Shown piece by piece: positions 8,857 through 16,700 of a stretch of DNA of 64,000 nt. Source of the stretch: Denitratimonas tolerans (GTDB taxonomy: Bacteria; Pseudomonadota; Gammaproteobacteria; Xanthomonadales; Xanthomonadaceae); contig NZ_JBBDHC010000007.1 of assembly GCF_037203605.1 (NCBI RefSeq), positions 1 through 64,000 of the forward strand, in the 5' to 3' direction. Within the stretch, counting starts at the first letter, position 1. Each line of letters opens with the position of its first letter. The notes beneath the pieces were generated by a model. The model worked only from the letters and a program-made list of their open reading frames with translations, was not told the DNA's origin and did no database searches. Position numbers and translations under genes: made by a program.

Positions 8857-10064
8857 TGCGTCGCGTCGTCGTCACCGGCATGGGCCTGGTGTCCTGCTTG
8901 GGCAATGCCGCCCACAGTGTTTCGCGCGCCCTGCGCGATGGCATCAGCGGCATCTGCCACATTCCCGAATACGCCGAGCTGGGCCTGCGCAGCCAGGTGG
9001 CCGGGCAGCCCGTGATCGACCTGGTGGCCGAGATCGACCGCAAGCTCAAGCGCTTCATGGGCGATGCGGCCGCCTATGCCTATGTTTCCATGCGCGAGGC
9101 CATCGCCGACGCCGGACTCACGCTCGATCGCATCCGCCATCCGCGCATCGGCCTCATCGCCGGCTCCGGCGGCGGCTCGCCGCAGTGGCAGATCGAAACC
9201 GCCGACATTCTGCGCGACAAGGGCGTGCGCCGCATCGGTCCATACATGGTGCCGCGCACGATGTGCTCCACGGTCTCGGCCTCGCTCGCCACCGCCTTCG
9301 GCATCCTCGGGCTGAGCTATTCGATCGCGGCGGCCTGCGCCACCTCGGCGCACTGCATCGGTGCCGGTGCCGACCTCATCCGCCATGGCGCGCAGGACAT
9401 CGTCTTCGCCGGCGGTGCCGAGGAGCTGCACTGGGGCATGACCTCGCAGTTCGACGCCATGGGCGCGCTCTCCACCGCCCGCAACGCCTCGCCCGAGACC
9501 GCTTCACGCCCTTACGACGCCTCGCGCGACGGTTTCGTCATCGCCGGCGGCGGCGGCATGCTGGTGCTGGAAGACTTCGAACATGCAAAGGCGCGCGGCG
9601 CGCGCATCCACGCCGAGCTGGTCGGCTACGGCGTCACCTCCGACGGTGCCGACATGGTGGCGCCGTCCGGCGAAGGCGCGGTGCGCTGCATGCAGATGGC
9701 GCTGGCCCAGGCGCAGATGCCGATCGATTACCTCAACACCCACGGCACCTCCACGCCGCTGGGCGACCTGGTGGAACTCGAGGCCGTGCGCAGCGCGTTC
9801 GGCAGCAGCGTGCCACCGATCTCCTCCACCAAGGCCCTCAGCGGCCATTCGCTCGGTGCCGCCAGCGTGCACGAGGCGATCTACAGCCTGCTGATGCTCA
9901 ACGAAGGCTTCATGGCCGGCTCGGTCAACATCGACGCGCTCGATGAAGGTGCACGCGACATGCCGATCCTGCGCGAGACCCGCGACGCCCGGCTCAATGC
10001 GGTCATGTCCAACAGCTTCGGCTTCGGCGGCACCAACGCCAGCCTGGTGTTCGCCAAGGTTTGA
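8856..10064 (+). CDS. fabB: 3-oxoacyl-ACP synthase I FabB
   Basis: This 402-residue condensing enzyme extends the cis-3-decenoyl-ACP made by FabA. The catalytic triad is visible: Cys161 in AAACATSAHC, His in NTHGTSTPLGD, and His in KALSGHSLGA. Its place directly behind fabA marks it as FabB rather than FabF. The start is set by the one-base overlap with the fabA stop. Length and motif spacing are normal. Confidence 0.97.
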   Translation: MRRVVVTGMGLVSCLGNAAHSVSRALRDGISGICHIPEYAELGLRSQVAGQPVIDLVAEIDRKLKRFMGDAAAYAYVSMREAIADAGLTLDRIRHPRIGLIAGSGGGSPQWQIETADILRDKGVRRIGPYMVPRTMCSTVSASLATAFGILGLSYSIAAACATSAHCIGAGADLIRHGAQDIVFAGGAEELHWGMTSQFDAMGALSTARNASPETASRPYDASRDGFVIAGGGGMLVLEDFEHAKARGARIHAELVGYGVTSDGADMVAPSGEGAVRCMQMALAQAQMPIDYLNTHGTSTPLGDLVELEAVRSAFGSSVPPISSTKALSGHSLGAASVHEAIYSLLMLNEGFMAGSVNIDALDEGARDMPILRETRDARLNAVMSNSFGFGGTNASLVFAKV

Positions 10065-10180
10065 GCGATCCGCGCCGCGCCGGGCGTTCGGCCGCTGCGA
10101 CGTGCCGCGCCTTCGTGACCTGGTGAAACAATCAGGCTATCGTTGCCGCGCGCACTTGGCGCGAGACGAGGAGACAGGCG

Positions 10181-10522
10181 ATGGCAGGCTGGTATGAACT
10201 GAGCAAAAGCAACGACGGACAGTTCCGCTTCGTACTCAAGGCCGGCAACGGCGAGGTCATTCTCACCAGCGAGCTGTATCGCGCTCGCGCGTCGGCCGAG
10301 AACGGCATCGCCTCGGTGCAGAAGAACAGTCCGGACGAAGCGCGCTACGAACTCAAGCAGGCTGCCAACGGCAAGACATTCTTCAATCTGCTGGCGGCCA
10401 ACCACCAGGTGATCGGAACCAGCCAGATGTACGCGTCCGAAGCGAGCCGGGCAACCGGCGTGGCCTCGGTCCGCAACTGCGGGCCCACGGACAAGATCAA
10501 GGATCTGACTGCCTCGGCATGA
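10181..10522 (+). CDS. yegP: YegP-family protein (DUF1508)
   Basis: The 113-residue cytoplasmic protein is made of two DUF1508 repeats, about residues 3-50 (WYELSKSNDGQFRFVLKAGN) and 55-105 (YELKQAANGKTFFNLLAAN). Each ends in a short helix with an ASVQKN or ASVRNC pattern. The family is widespread and has no settled molecular function. A GAGGAGACAGGCG ribosome-binding region precedes the ATG. It stands alone, between fabB and the trp genes, and ends in its own terminator. Confidence 0.9.
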   Translation: MAGWYELSKSNDGQFRFVLKAGNGEVILTSELYRARASAENGIASVQKNSPDEARYELKQAANGKTFFNLLAANHQVIGTSQMYASEASRATGVASVRNCGPTDKIKDLTASA

Positions 10523-10531
10523 TTGACCCGG

Positions 10532-10553
10532 CGGCGGTCGTTCGCGACCGCCG
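10532..10553 (+). terminator. UUCG-tetraloop hairpin after yegP
   Basis: A nine-base-pair stem (CGGCGGTCG with CGACCGCCG) is closed by a TTCG tetraloop and starts ten bases after the yegP stop. The tail TCGTCTC has a few Ts. It is probably a terminator. Confidence 0.65.
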
Positions 10554-10616
10554 TCGTCTCAGCCGGTGAGACGCGCGGCTGGCAGGCTCATGGCTCCGTC
10601 CTGCAAGGAGCCTGCC

Positions 10617-11099
10617 GTGTCCCGTTCCGACACCTTTGCCAAGATTCCCCTGGTCGATGCCGTGCTGGCGTACTGGCTGACGATCGGCGCGCTGGCGCTG
10701 GCCCTGATACCGCCGGCGCAGTGGCACGGCGCGTGGATCGGCTGGCTGCCGTTCTGGGCGGTGCTCGCCCCGGCAATGGCCCTGGCGCAGCGCTGCCTGC
10801 CGCGACTGGGGACGAGGGCGCGCAAGCGCCTACAATGCACGGCTCCCGTCCGTGCATTCATCCTCCCGCATCGCCATGACCATCACGCCCCAGGAAGCGC
10901 TCCAGCGCACCATCGAACACCGCGAAATCTTCCACGACGAAATGGTCGCGCTGATGCGCCAGATCATGCGCGGAGAAGTCTCGCCGGTGATGACCGCCGC
11001 GATCCTGTCGGGGCTGCGCGTGAAGAAGGAAACCGTCGGCGAGATCGCCGGTGCCGCGCAGGTGATGCGCGAGTTCGCCGCCACGGTCGAAGCGCCTGA
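10617..11099 (+). CDS. Possible small inner-membrane protein overlapping trpD
   Basis: I do not recognise this gene. A GTG start lies eight bases after a good AAGGAG site, and the first 70 residues form a clear hydrophobic pair of helices (VDAVLAYWLTIGALALALIP, then WLPFWAVLAPAMALAQ) ending in a basic stretch. No stop occurs before trpD begins, so the frame continues 224 bases into trpD and the last 70 residues look like an antiframe shadow. The N-terminal part seems genuine; the long overlap suggests a lost stop or a frameshift. The length given is only that of the open frame. Confidence 0.35.
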   Translation: MSRSDTFAKIPLVDAVLAYWLTIGALALALIPPAQWHGAWIGWLPFWAVLAPAMALAQRCLPRLGTRARKRLQCTAPVRAFILPHRHDHHAPGSAPAHHRTPRNLPRRNGRADAPDHARRSLAGDDRRDPVGAAREEGNRRRDRRCRAGDARVRRHGRSA

Positions 11100-11916
11100 G
11101 TCCGACCACTTCATCGACGTGGTGGGCACCGGCGGCGACGGTGCCCACACCTTCAACATTTCCACCGCCAGCATTTTCGTGGTGGCGGCGGCGGGCGCGA
11201 AGGTCGCCAAGCACGGCAACCGCAGCGTGTCCTCGAAATCCGGCAGCGCCGATGTGCTGGAGGTGCTCGGTGCCGCGATCGACCTGCAGCCCGCGCAGGT
11301 CGCGCAGTGCATCGCCGAGACCGGCGTCGGCTTCATGTTCGCGCCGATCCACCATCCGGCGATGAAGAACGTCGCGGCGGTGCGGCGCGAGATGGGCGTG
11401 CGCACCCTGTTCAACATCCTCGGCCCGCTCACCAATCCGGCCGGCGCGCCCAACATCCTCATGGGCGTGTTCCATCCCGACCTGGTCGGCATCCAGGTGC
11501 GCGTGCTGCAACGTCTGGGCGCACGCCGCGCGCTGGTGGTGTGGGGACGCGACGGCATGGACGAAATTTCGCTCGGTGCCGGCACCCTGGTCGGCGAACT
11601 GCGCGACGGTGCGGTGCGCGAGTACGAGATCCACCCGGAAGACTTCGGCATCGCCATGGCGGCGAGCCGCAACCTGCGGGTGGAAAACGCCGAAGAATCC
11701 CGCGCGATGCTGCTGGATGCGCTGGAGAACCGCGACGGCCTGCCGCGCGAGATCGTCGCGCTCAACGCCGGCGCGGCGCTGTACGCGGCCGACCGCGCGG
11801 CGTCGATCGCCGACGGTGTCGCACGCGCGCGCGAGGTCCTGGCCAGCGGCGCGGCGCGCGCGCGGCTGGATCGGTTCGTCGCGACGACGCGGCGGCTGAA
11901 GGGAGAAGGCGCATGA
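10876..11916 (+). CDS. trpD: Anthranilate phosphoribosyltransferase TrpD
   Basis: TrpD joins anthranilate to PRPP in tryptophan synthesis. The 346-residue protein shows the PRPP-binding GTGGDG loop (residues 79-84), the KHGNRSVSSKSGSAD segment and the HHPAMKN region typical of the family. The frame is open from 10852, but the internal ATG at 10876 gives the MTITPQEAL start shared by xanthomonad TrpD. The stop overlaps trpC in ATGA, so the two genes are translationally coupled. No trpG or trpE lies in the window. Confidence 0.96.
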   Translation: MTITPQEALQRTIEHREIFHDEMVALMRQIMRGEVSPVMTAAILSGLRVKKETVGEIAGAAQVMREFAATVEAPESDHFIDVVGTGGDGAHTFNISTASIFVVAAAGAKVAKHGNRSVSSKSGSADVLEVLGAAIDLQPAQVAQCIAETGVGFMFAPIHHPAMKNVAAVRREMGVRTLFNILGPLTNPAGAPNILMGVFHPDLVGIQVRVLQRLGARRALVVWGRDGMDEISLGAGTLVGELRDGAVREYEIHPEDFGIAMAASRNLRVENAEESRAMLLDALENRDGLPREIVALNAGAALYAADRAASIADGVARAREVLASGAARARLDRFVATTRRLKGEGA

Positions 11917-12713
11917 GCGACATCCTGGAAAAGATCCTTGCGCGCAAGCGCGAGGAAGTCGCCGCGCGCCGCGCTCAGGTGCCGCAGGCCGAACTGGCCG
12001 CACGCTGCGGCGACGCCGCGCCGGCGCGCGGTTTTGCCGCTGCGCTGGAGCGCAGGATCGCCGCCGGGGAGGCCGCGGTGATCGCCGAGGTGAAGAAGGC
12101 CAGCCCGTCGAAGGGCCTGATCCGGCCCGACTTCGATCCGGCGCGGATCGCGGCCAGCTACGAGGCCGGCGGTGCCGCCTGCCTTTCCGTGCTGACGGAC
12201 GTGGATTTCTTCCAGGGCGAGGATGCGTACCTGCGCGCGGCGCGCGCGGCGTGTTCGCTGCCGGTGCTGCGCAAGGACTTCACCCTCGATGCCTACCAGG
12301 TACACGAGGCGCGCGCGCTGGGAGCCGACTGCATCCTCCTGATCGTGGCCGCGCTCGACGACGCGCGCCTGGCCGAACTGGCCGCGCTGGCGCGTTCGAT
12401 CGGCCTCGACGTGCTGGTGGAAGTGCACGATGCCGCGGAGCTCGCGCGCGCGCTGGCGCTGCCGGCCGATGCGGGACTGCTGCTGGGCGTCAACAACCGC
12501 AACCTGCGCAGCTTCGAGGTCTCGCTCGACACCACGATCGCGCTGAAGGCGCACCTGCCTTCCGGTCGCCGGCTGGTCACCGAAAGCGGCATCCACACGC
12601 GCGAGGACGTGGCGAAGTTGCGTGAAGCGGGCGTCCACGCCTTCCTCGTCGGCGAGGCCTTCATGCGCGCCGCCGACCCGGGTTCCGAGTTGGCGCGCCT
12701 CTTCGCGCCCTGA
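11913..12713 (+). CDS. trpC: Indole-3-glycerol phosphate synthase TrpC
   Basis: This 266-residue TIM-barrel enzyme closes the indole ring of tryptophan. The family motifs EVKKASPSKG (about residues 60-69), SVLTDVDFFQG, LRKDFTLDAYQ, GVNNRNL and VTESGI appear in order. It is a single-function enzyme, not fused to TrpF. The ATG overlaps the trpD stop by four bases. It converges on clp, with two hairpins between. Confidence 0.97.
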   Translation: MSDILEKILARKREEVAARRAQVPQAELAARCGDAAPARGFAAALERRIAAGEAAVIAEVKKASPSKGLIRPDFDPARIAASYEAGGAACLSVLTDVDFFQGEDAYLRAARAACSLPVLRKDFTLDAYQVHEARALGADCILLIVAALDDARLAELAALARSIGLDVLVEVHDAAELARALALPADAGLLLGVNNRNLRSFEVSLDTTIALKAHLPSGRRLVTESGIHTREDVAKLREAGVHAFLVGEAFMRAADPGSELARLFAP

Positions 12714-12755
12714 GCGTGGCTGGAAAATCCGGACGCTGCGCCTGCTGCGACGCCC

Positions 12756-12811
12756 GGCCTGACCGGCGGCTCCCTCCGGCCAGGCCGGAGGGGCGCAACC
12801 GCGTGGTTGCG
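12756..12811. terminator. Paired hairpins between convergent trpC and clp
   Basis: The first hairpin pairs 12756-12766 with 12776-12786 (GGCCTGACCGG with CCGGCCAGGCC, one mismatch). The second pairs CGCAACC (12794-12800) with GGTTGCG (12805-12811) around GCGT. They probably end transcripts from both sides, though neither has a U-tract. Confidence 0.5.
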
Positions 12812-12839
12812 GACGGCTGAGGCTTCGCCCGCGTGCCGA

Positions 12840-13547
12840 TCATGCCGCCGGCAGGCGGTCCATCAGCACCACGATGGTCTTGCCGCGGGCGCGCAGCATG
12901 CCGCGCTCCTCCAGCTGCTTGAGCACGCGCCCGGCCATCTCGCGCGAGCAGCCGACGATGCGCGCCAGCTCCTGCCGCGAGACGCGGATCTGGGTGCCTT
13001 CCGGATGGCTCATTGCATCGGGCTCGTGGCACAGGTCCAGGATGGTGTTGGCGATCCGGTTGGAGACATCCATGAAGGCCAGGCGGCTGGCCTTGCGCCC
13101 GGTGTGCAGCAGGCGGCGGGTGAGCTGGCTGCCGATCGCGAACAGCAGGCGCGGGCATTCTTCCCGCAGCAGCCCGCCGAACAGCGCGTGCAGGCGCTCG
13201 TAGCTGATTTCGGCCAGTTCGCAGGCGGTGCGGGTGCGCAGCACCACGTCGCGCTGCGGGGCGCTGATGAATACGCCGGTCTCGCCGACGAATTCGCCCG
13301 GATTGATGTAGGTGAGCACCAGTTCGCGGCCGTCCTCCTCCTCGCTGATGACGCTGAGCGAGCCGCTGATGACGTAGTACATCGTCGTGGCCGGGTCGCC
13401 CGGACGGAAGACGTCGGTGCGCGAGGCGTAGCGGCGGCGGTGGCAGTGCGCGAGGAAACGCTGGATGGTCTGCTCGGTGGGGGCCAGCGACTCGGGCCGC
13501 TGCGGGCGGCGGAGCGTGTCCTGAAGGGGGAAGTGACCGTTTGCCAT
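12840..13547 (-). CDS. clp: CRP-like transcriptional regulator Clp
   Basis: This is the Clp regulator of the CRP/FNR family, which in Xanthomonas binds cyclic di-GMP and controls virulence and exoenzyme genes. The sequence holds a cyclic-nucleotide-binding beta-roll (about residues 30-120, with RTDVFRPGDPATTMYYVISG and PGEFVGETGVF), a dimerisation helix, and a winged helix with VSRQELARIVGCSREMAGRV. The ATG at 13547 gives 235 residues; a GTG at 13571 would add eight. A GTGA-N6-TCAC site lies just upstream of the ATG. The neighbourhood trpC-clp-speD is characteristic of Xanthomonadales. Confidence 0.93.
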   Translation of the reverse strand: MANGHFPLQDTLRRPQRPESLAPTEQTIQRFLAHCHRRRYASRTDVFRPGDPATTMYYVISGSLSVISEEEDGRELVLTYINPGEFVGETGVFISAPQRDVVLRTRTACELAEISYERLHALFGGLLREECPRLLFAIGSQLTRRLLHTGRKASRLAFMDVSNRIANTILDLCHEPDAMSHPEGTQIRVSRQELARIVGCSREMAGRVLKQLEERGMLRARGKTIVVLMDRLPAA

Positions 13548-13557
13548 GGGATGCACC

Positions 13558-13571
13558 GTGACGTGATTCAC
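13558..13571 (-). promoter_or_regulatory. Candidate CRP/Clp operator before clp
   Basis: The sequence GTGACGTGATTCAC is a perfect match to the CRP half-sites GTGA-N6-TCAC. It lies 11-24 bases upstream of the preferred clp ATG, a position that would suit autorepression. If the upstream GTG is the true start, the site falls in coding sequence. About one such match is expected by chance in 64 kb. Confidence 0.35.
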
Positions 13572-13753
13572 TTTCTAGCTTAACGCGAGCTGGCGGCCGA
13601 TGGGCGATTTCCCGCCAATGTTTCCCGCCAAGGGCCGCCGCGCGGGACGGTCCGAGTCCCGGTTTCCGGCCGGGCACCGCATGCGGCAGTTCAATCCGCG
13701 CGCGATTTGTTCGATAATCCGCCTCTTCCGCCGCCTTCCATAGGACATCCGCG

Positions 13754-14584
13754 TTGGTCAAGCCGCTGCCGCGCCTGAAGCTCCAGGGCTTCAACAATCT
13801 CACCAAGGCCCTGAGCTTCAACATCTACGACGTCTGCTACGCGATCACCGAAGAGCAGCGTCGGCGCTACATCGAGTACATCGACGAGGCCTACAACGCC
13901 GAGCGCCTGACGCAGATCCTGACCGATGTCGCCGAGATCATCGGGGCCAACATCCTCAACGTCGCGCGCCAGGACTACGATCCGCAGGGTGCGTCGGTGA
14001 CGATCCTCATTTCCGAAGAGCCGATCATCGACAAGAAGCAGGCCGGCAAGGAAGTGCTGGCCGGCGCGATGCGCGAGCATCTGGACGCAGATCACCTCGA
14101 CGCCAGCGTGGTGGCACACCTGGACAAGAGCCACATCACCGTCCACACCTATCCGGAAACCCATCCGCAGAACGGCATCGCCACCTTCCGCGCCGACATC
14201 GACGTGGCCACCTGCGGCGTGATCTCGCCGCTCAAGGCGCTCAACTACCTGATCGAGAGTTTCGAGTCGGACATCGTCATCGCCGACTACCGCGTGCGCG
14301 GCTTCACCCGCGACGTGAAGGGCAAGAAGCACTTCATCGACCACCGCATCAATTCGATCCAGGACTTCCTCGCCAAGGGCATCAAGAGCCGCTACGAGAT
14401 GTTCGACGTGAACGTCTACCAGGAGAACATCTTCCACACCAAGATGCACGTGAAGGACTTCGATCTGGACACCTACCTGTTCGAGGAAAAGGCCAAGAAC
14501 CTCTCGTTCAAGGAGCGCCAGCGCATCGAGATGCAGCTGCGCCAGGAGGTCGAGGAACTGTTCCACGGGCGCAACCTGGACTGA
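13754..14584 (+). CDS. speD: S-adenosylmethionine decarboxylase proenzyme SpeD
   Basis: SpeD makes decarboxylated S-adenosylmethionine for spermidine synthesis. The 276-residue proenzyme cleaves itself before Ser126 (AHLDK/SHITVHTYPE), leaving a pyruvoyl group. Conserved segments ADIDVATCGVISPLKALNYL and VYQENIFHTKMH follow. The start is TTG, giving MVKPLPRL, as in xanthomonad relatives; no ATG nearby would keep the conserved N-terminus. The length is slightly above the 264 residues of E. coli. A strong terminator follows. Confidence 0.95.
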   Translation: MVKPLPRLKLQGFNNLTKALSFNIYDVCYAITEEQRRRYIEYIDEAYNAERLTQILTDVAEIIGANILNVARQDYDPQGASVTILISEEPIIDKKQAGKEVLAGAMREHLDADHLDASVVAHLDKSHITVHTYPETHPQNGIATFRADIDVATCGVISPLKALNYLIESFESDIVIADYRVRGFTRDVKGKKHFIDHRINSIQDFLAKGIKSRYEMFDVNVYQENIFHTKMHVKDFDLDTYLFEEKAKNLSFKERQRIEMQLRQEVEELFHGRNLD

Positions 14585-14610
14585 TCCTCCGGACCCGGCG
14601 GCATCAAGAG

Positions 14611-14640
14611 GAAGGCCCGGGAATCCCGGGCCTTCTTCGT
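14611..14640 (+). terminator. Terminator after speD
   Basis: A perfect 11-base-pair stem (GAAGGCCCGGG with CCCGGGCCTTC, three-base loop) is followed by TTCGTGT. It lies between convergent genes and may act in both directions. Confidence 0.8.
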
Positions 14641-14667
14641 GTGGCTGGTGGCCGCTGCGCGTCGCGC

Positions 14668-15399
14668 TCAGGGATCGATGCCGCGCACCGGCAGCTTGAT
14701 CCTCTCGCCCGGATCTTCCGCCACGCGCGCGCTGCGGGTTTCCCCGCCGTAGCTGTAGACGATGTCGTAGGCGATCACCCGGGTTTCGGTGTCGTTGACC
14801 TTCTCGCACTGGCGCTCGATGCGGGTTTCGGTCTTCTTCGCCTGCTGGCTTTCCTGGATCTTGCGGCCCGCGATGGCACCGCCGACCGCGCCGGCGATGC
14901 GCGCCGCGTCGCGGCCGCTGCCGTCGCCGACCTGGTTGCCGATGGCACCGCCGACGATGGCACCGATCGCGGTGCCGGCGATCTTGTTCTCGTCCTTGGG
15001 TGCGACCTGGTAGACCACCTCGACGTCGCGGCAGACTTCCTGCGGGTTGTCGATGGACTGGCGCACCGGTGTCACGCTGATCACCTGGGCGTACTGCCCG
15101 CCGGATGCGGCGGCCGGCGGCCTGGGTGCCGGCACCGGTTTCGGCGCTGCGGCGGGCGCGGCCGGTGCAGCCGGCGCAGCGGGTGGTGCCGCCGGCTGTG
15201 CGGGTTCGGCGGTCAGGGCCGGATCCACAGGTGCCTCGACCTGCGTCTGGGCATCAGCCGGCGGCGAGGCCTCGGCCGGCGCGGCGGGTGGCGGTTGAAT
15301 CCGGGTGGATGTATCGGCCGGAGCCGATGGATTCTGGCAGGCCGCGGCCAGCAGGCAGGCGGCGGCGAGGGGAAGCCACTTCGTACCGTGGGTCGTCAT
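14668..15399 (-). CDS. Glycine-zipper lipoprotein (17 kDa surface antigen-like)
   Basis: The 243-residue protein has a lipoprotein signal with lipobox LLAAAC (Cys21). A Pro/Ala-rich linker (about 25-100) follows, then a glycine-zipper two-helix segment (about 140-178, GTAIGAIVGGAIGNQVGDGS and AGAVGGAIAGRKI) and a C-terminal beta-rich part with a conserved-looking QCEKVNDTETRVIAYDIVY. This is the Rick_17kDa/SlyB-like pattern of outer-membrane lipoproteins. A good AAGGAG site lies nine bases before the ATG. The function is not known beyond a likely role in the envelope. Confidence 0.85.
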   Translation of the reverse strand: MTTHGTKWLPLAAACLLAAACQNPSAPADTSTRIQPPPAAPAEASPPADAQTQVEAPVDPALTAEPAQPAAPPAAPAAPAAPAAAPKPVPAPRPPAAASGGQYAQVISVTPVRQSIDNPQEVCRDVEVVYQVAPKDENKIAGTAIGAIVGGAIGNQVGDGSGRDAARIAGAVGGAIAGRKIQESQQAKKTETRIERQCEKVNDTETRVIAYDIVYSYGGETRSARVAEDPGERIKLPVRGIDP

Positions 15400-15497
15400 G
15401 GCGCGATGCTCCTTTTTGATGGATGCCGGTGGGTCTGGATCGGATGCCGACGGTGCGGAATCCGGCGTGCCGCACCTTACGCCGCTGCGGCTGAACC

Positions 15498-16646
15498 TCA
15501 GGTGCCGGATTCAGCCGGCTGAGGGGCAATTTCCAGCGGGCTGCGATCGCCGTTGACCGCAGCGCGATACCAGCGCCCTCGGTCGCGGCGCACTGCGCCC
15601 ATCACGGCGCGACCGGTTCCCGCGTCGCGCGCCGGGTACACCTGCACGCCGATCACCCGCCCTGCGAACAGTGCGCTGACCTCATCGAGCGCGGTGTGGC
15701 CGACCAGGATGGCGCGCACGCCGAAGTGGCGACGCAGCGCCTCGATCTCCTCCGCACGGGCCTCGGGCGCTGCCGCGCCGCGCGCAAAGTAGCCGCGATA
15801 CCATAGCGGCCCGGAGGAACCGATCGCAAAATCATGCAGCGGCGGGCGTGCCGAATCGGCGCGCCCGTCCAGCACCTCGCGCACCGCGCGGCTGAGCGCG
15901 GCGGCGGACAGGTCGCGCTGCACAACCTGCGGCGAGATCCCGCCGTGCGCGAGCAGCACGTCGCCCGCGCGCAGGATCGCGCCGCGCGTGCGCAGCCACT
16001 GGCCCAGCACGCTGTCCGCATCGAACAGTTCGGCATAGGTCGTCACGCCCAGCGCATCGGCGTCGGCGAGATAGCGCGGGTGGAGGTAACGCACATCGCC
16101 GCGCAGCGCCAGCAGCTCGTGGTTTCCCAGCAGGAACTCGACGCTGCCGCCCGCCGCTTCGGCCTCTCCCTGCAGCTGGTACACCAGCCAGAGCACAGCC
16201 ACCTGGTGCGAGCCGCGGTCGAATGCATCGCCCAGGAAAACGAGGTGGCCAGCGCCGAAGTTCCAGCGCAGCGCAGCGTCGATGATGCCCTGATGACGCA
16301 GCAGTTCGACCAGAATCCCGTACTCGCCGTGGATGTCGGCCACGACGAAAAGCGGCGCGTCCGATTCCACGTTCAGCGCATCGGGTGCCCTGTCGGCCGG
16401 CGCGCGCAGGCGCACCTCGAACGCGGGCGCACCGTCGCTGCCATCGACCACCATCGCCTGGTCGCGGGTGAGCGTTTCGGTGCGCGCCGCGGGTGTTCCC
16501 CCGGTCTCGACCACGCGCCGCACGGTCCAGCCACCGCCCGGTTCGGGCCAGGCGTAAGGCCCGTCCGCCATCGCCAGAAGCGGAGCCATCGCGAGCAGCA
16601 GCGCCGCGAGGCGACGGGCTGGAATCGACATCGAGTGTGGCGTCAT
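15498..16646 (-). CDS. Exported calcineurin-like metallophosphatase
   Basis: The 382-residue protein starts with a signal peptide (cleavage near LLAMADG). A second start at 16631 would still keep it. The two-metal phosphoesterase motifs appear in order: VADIHGEY, FLGDAFDRG, LLGNHE, and VGHTALDEV, with LLAHGGISP between. This pattern resembles the secreted Shewanella-type (PPP-like) protein phosphatases. The substrate cannot be told. The gene is 54 bases after the MalY-like gene on the same strand and may share its transcript. Confidence 0.85.
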   Translation of the reverse strand: MTPHSMSIPARRLAALLLAMAPLLAMADGPYAWPEPGGGWTVRRVVETGGTPAARTETLTRDQAMVVDGSDGAPAFEVRLRAPADRAPDALNVESDAPLFVVADIHGEYGILVELLRHQGIIDAALRWNFGAGHLVFLGDAFDRGSHQVAVLWLVYQLQGEAEAAGGSVEFLLGNHELLALRGDVRYLHPRYLADADALGVTTYAELFDADSVLGQWLRTRGAILRAGDVLLAHGGISPQVVQRDLSAAALSRAVREVLDGRADSARPPLHDFAIGSSGPLWYRGYFARGAAAPEARAEEIEALRRHFGVRAILVGHTALDEVSALFAGRVIGVQVYPARDAGTGRAVMGAVRRDRGRWYRAAVNGDRSPLEIAPQPAESGT

Positions 16647-16700
16647 GCGGCGATTGTGGCGGCTGGATTGCGCGCCCGTCCAATCGCAGCGGCCGGGTGC

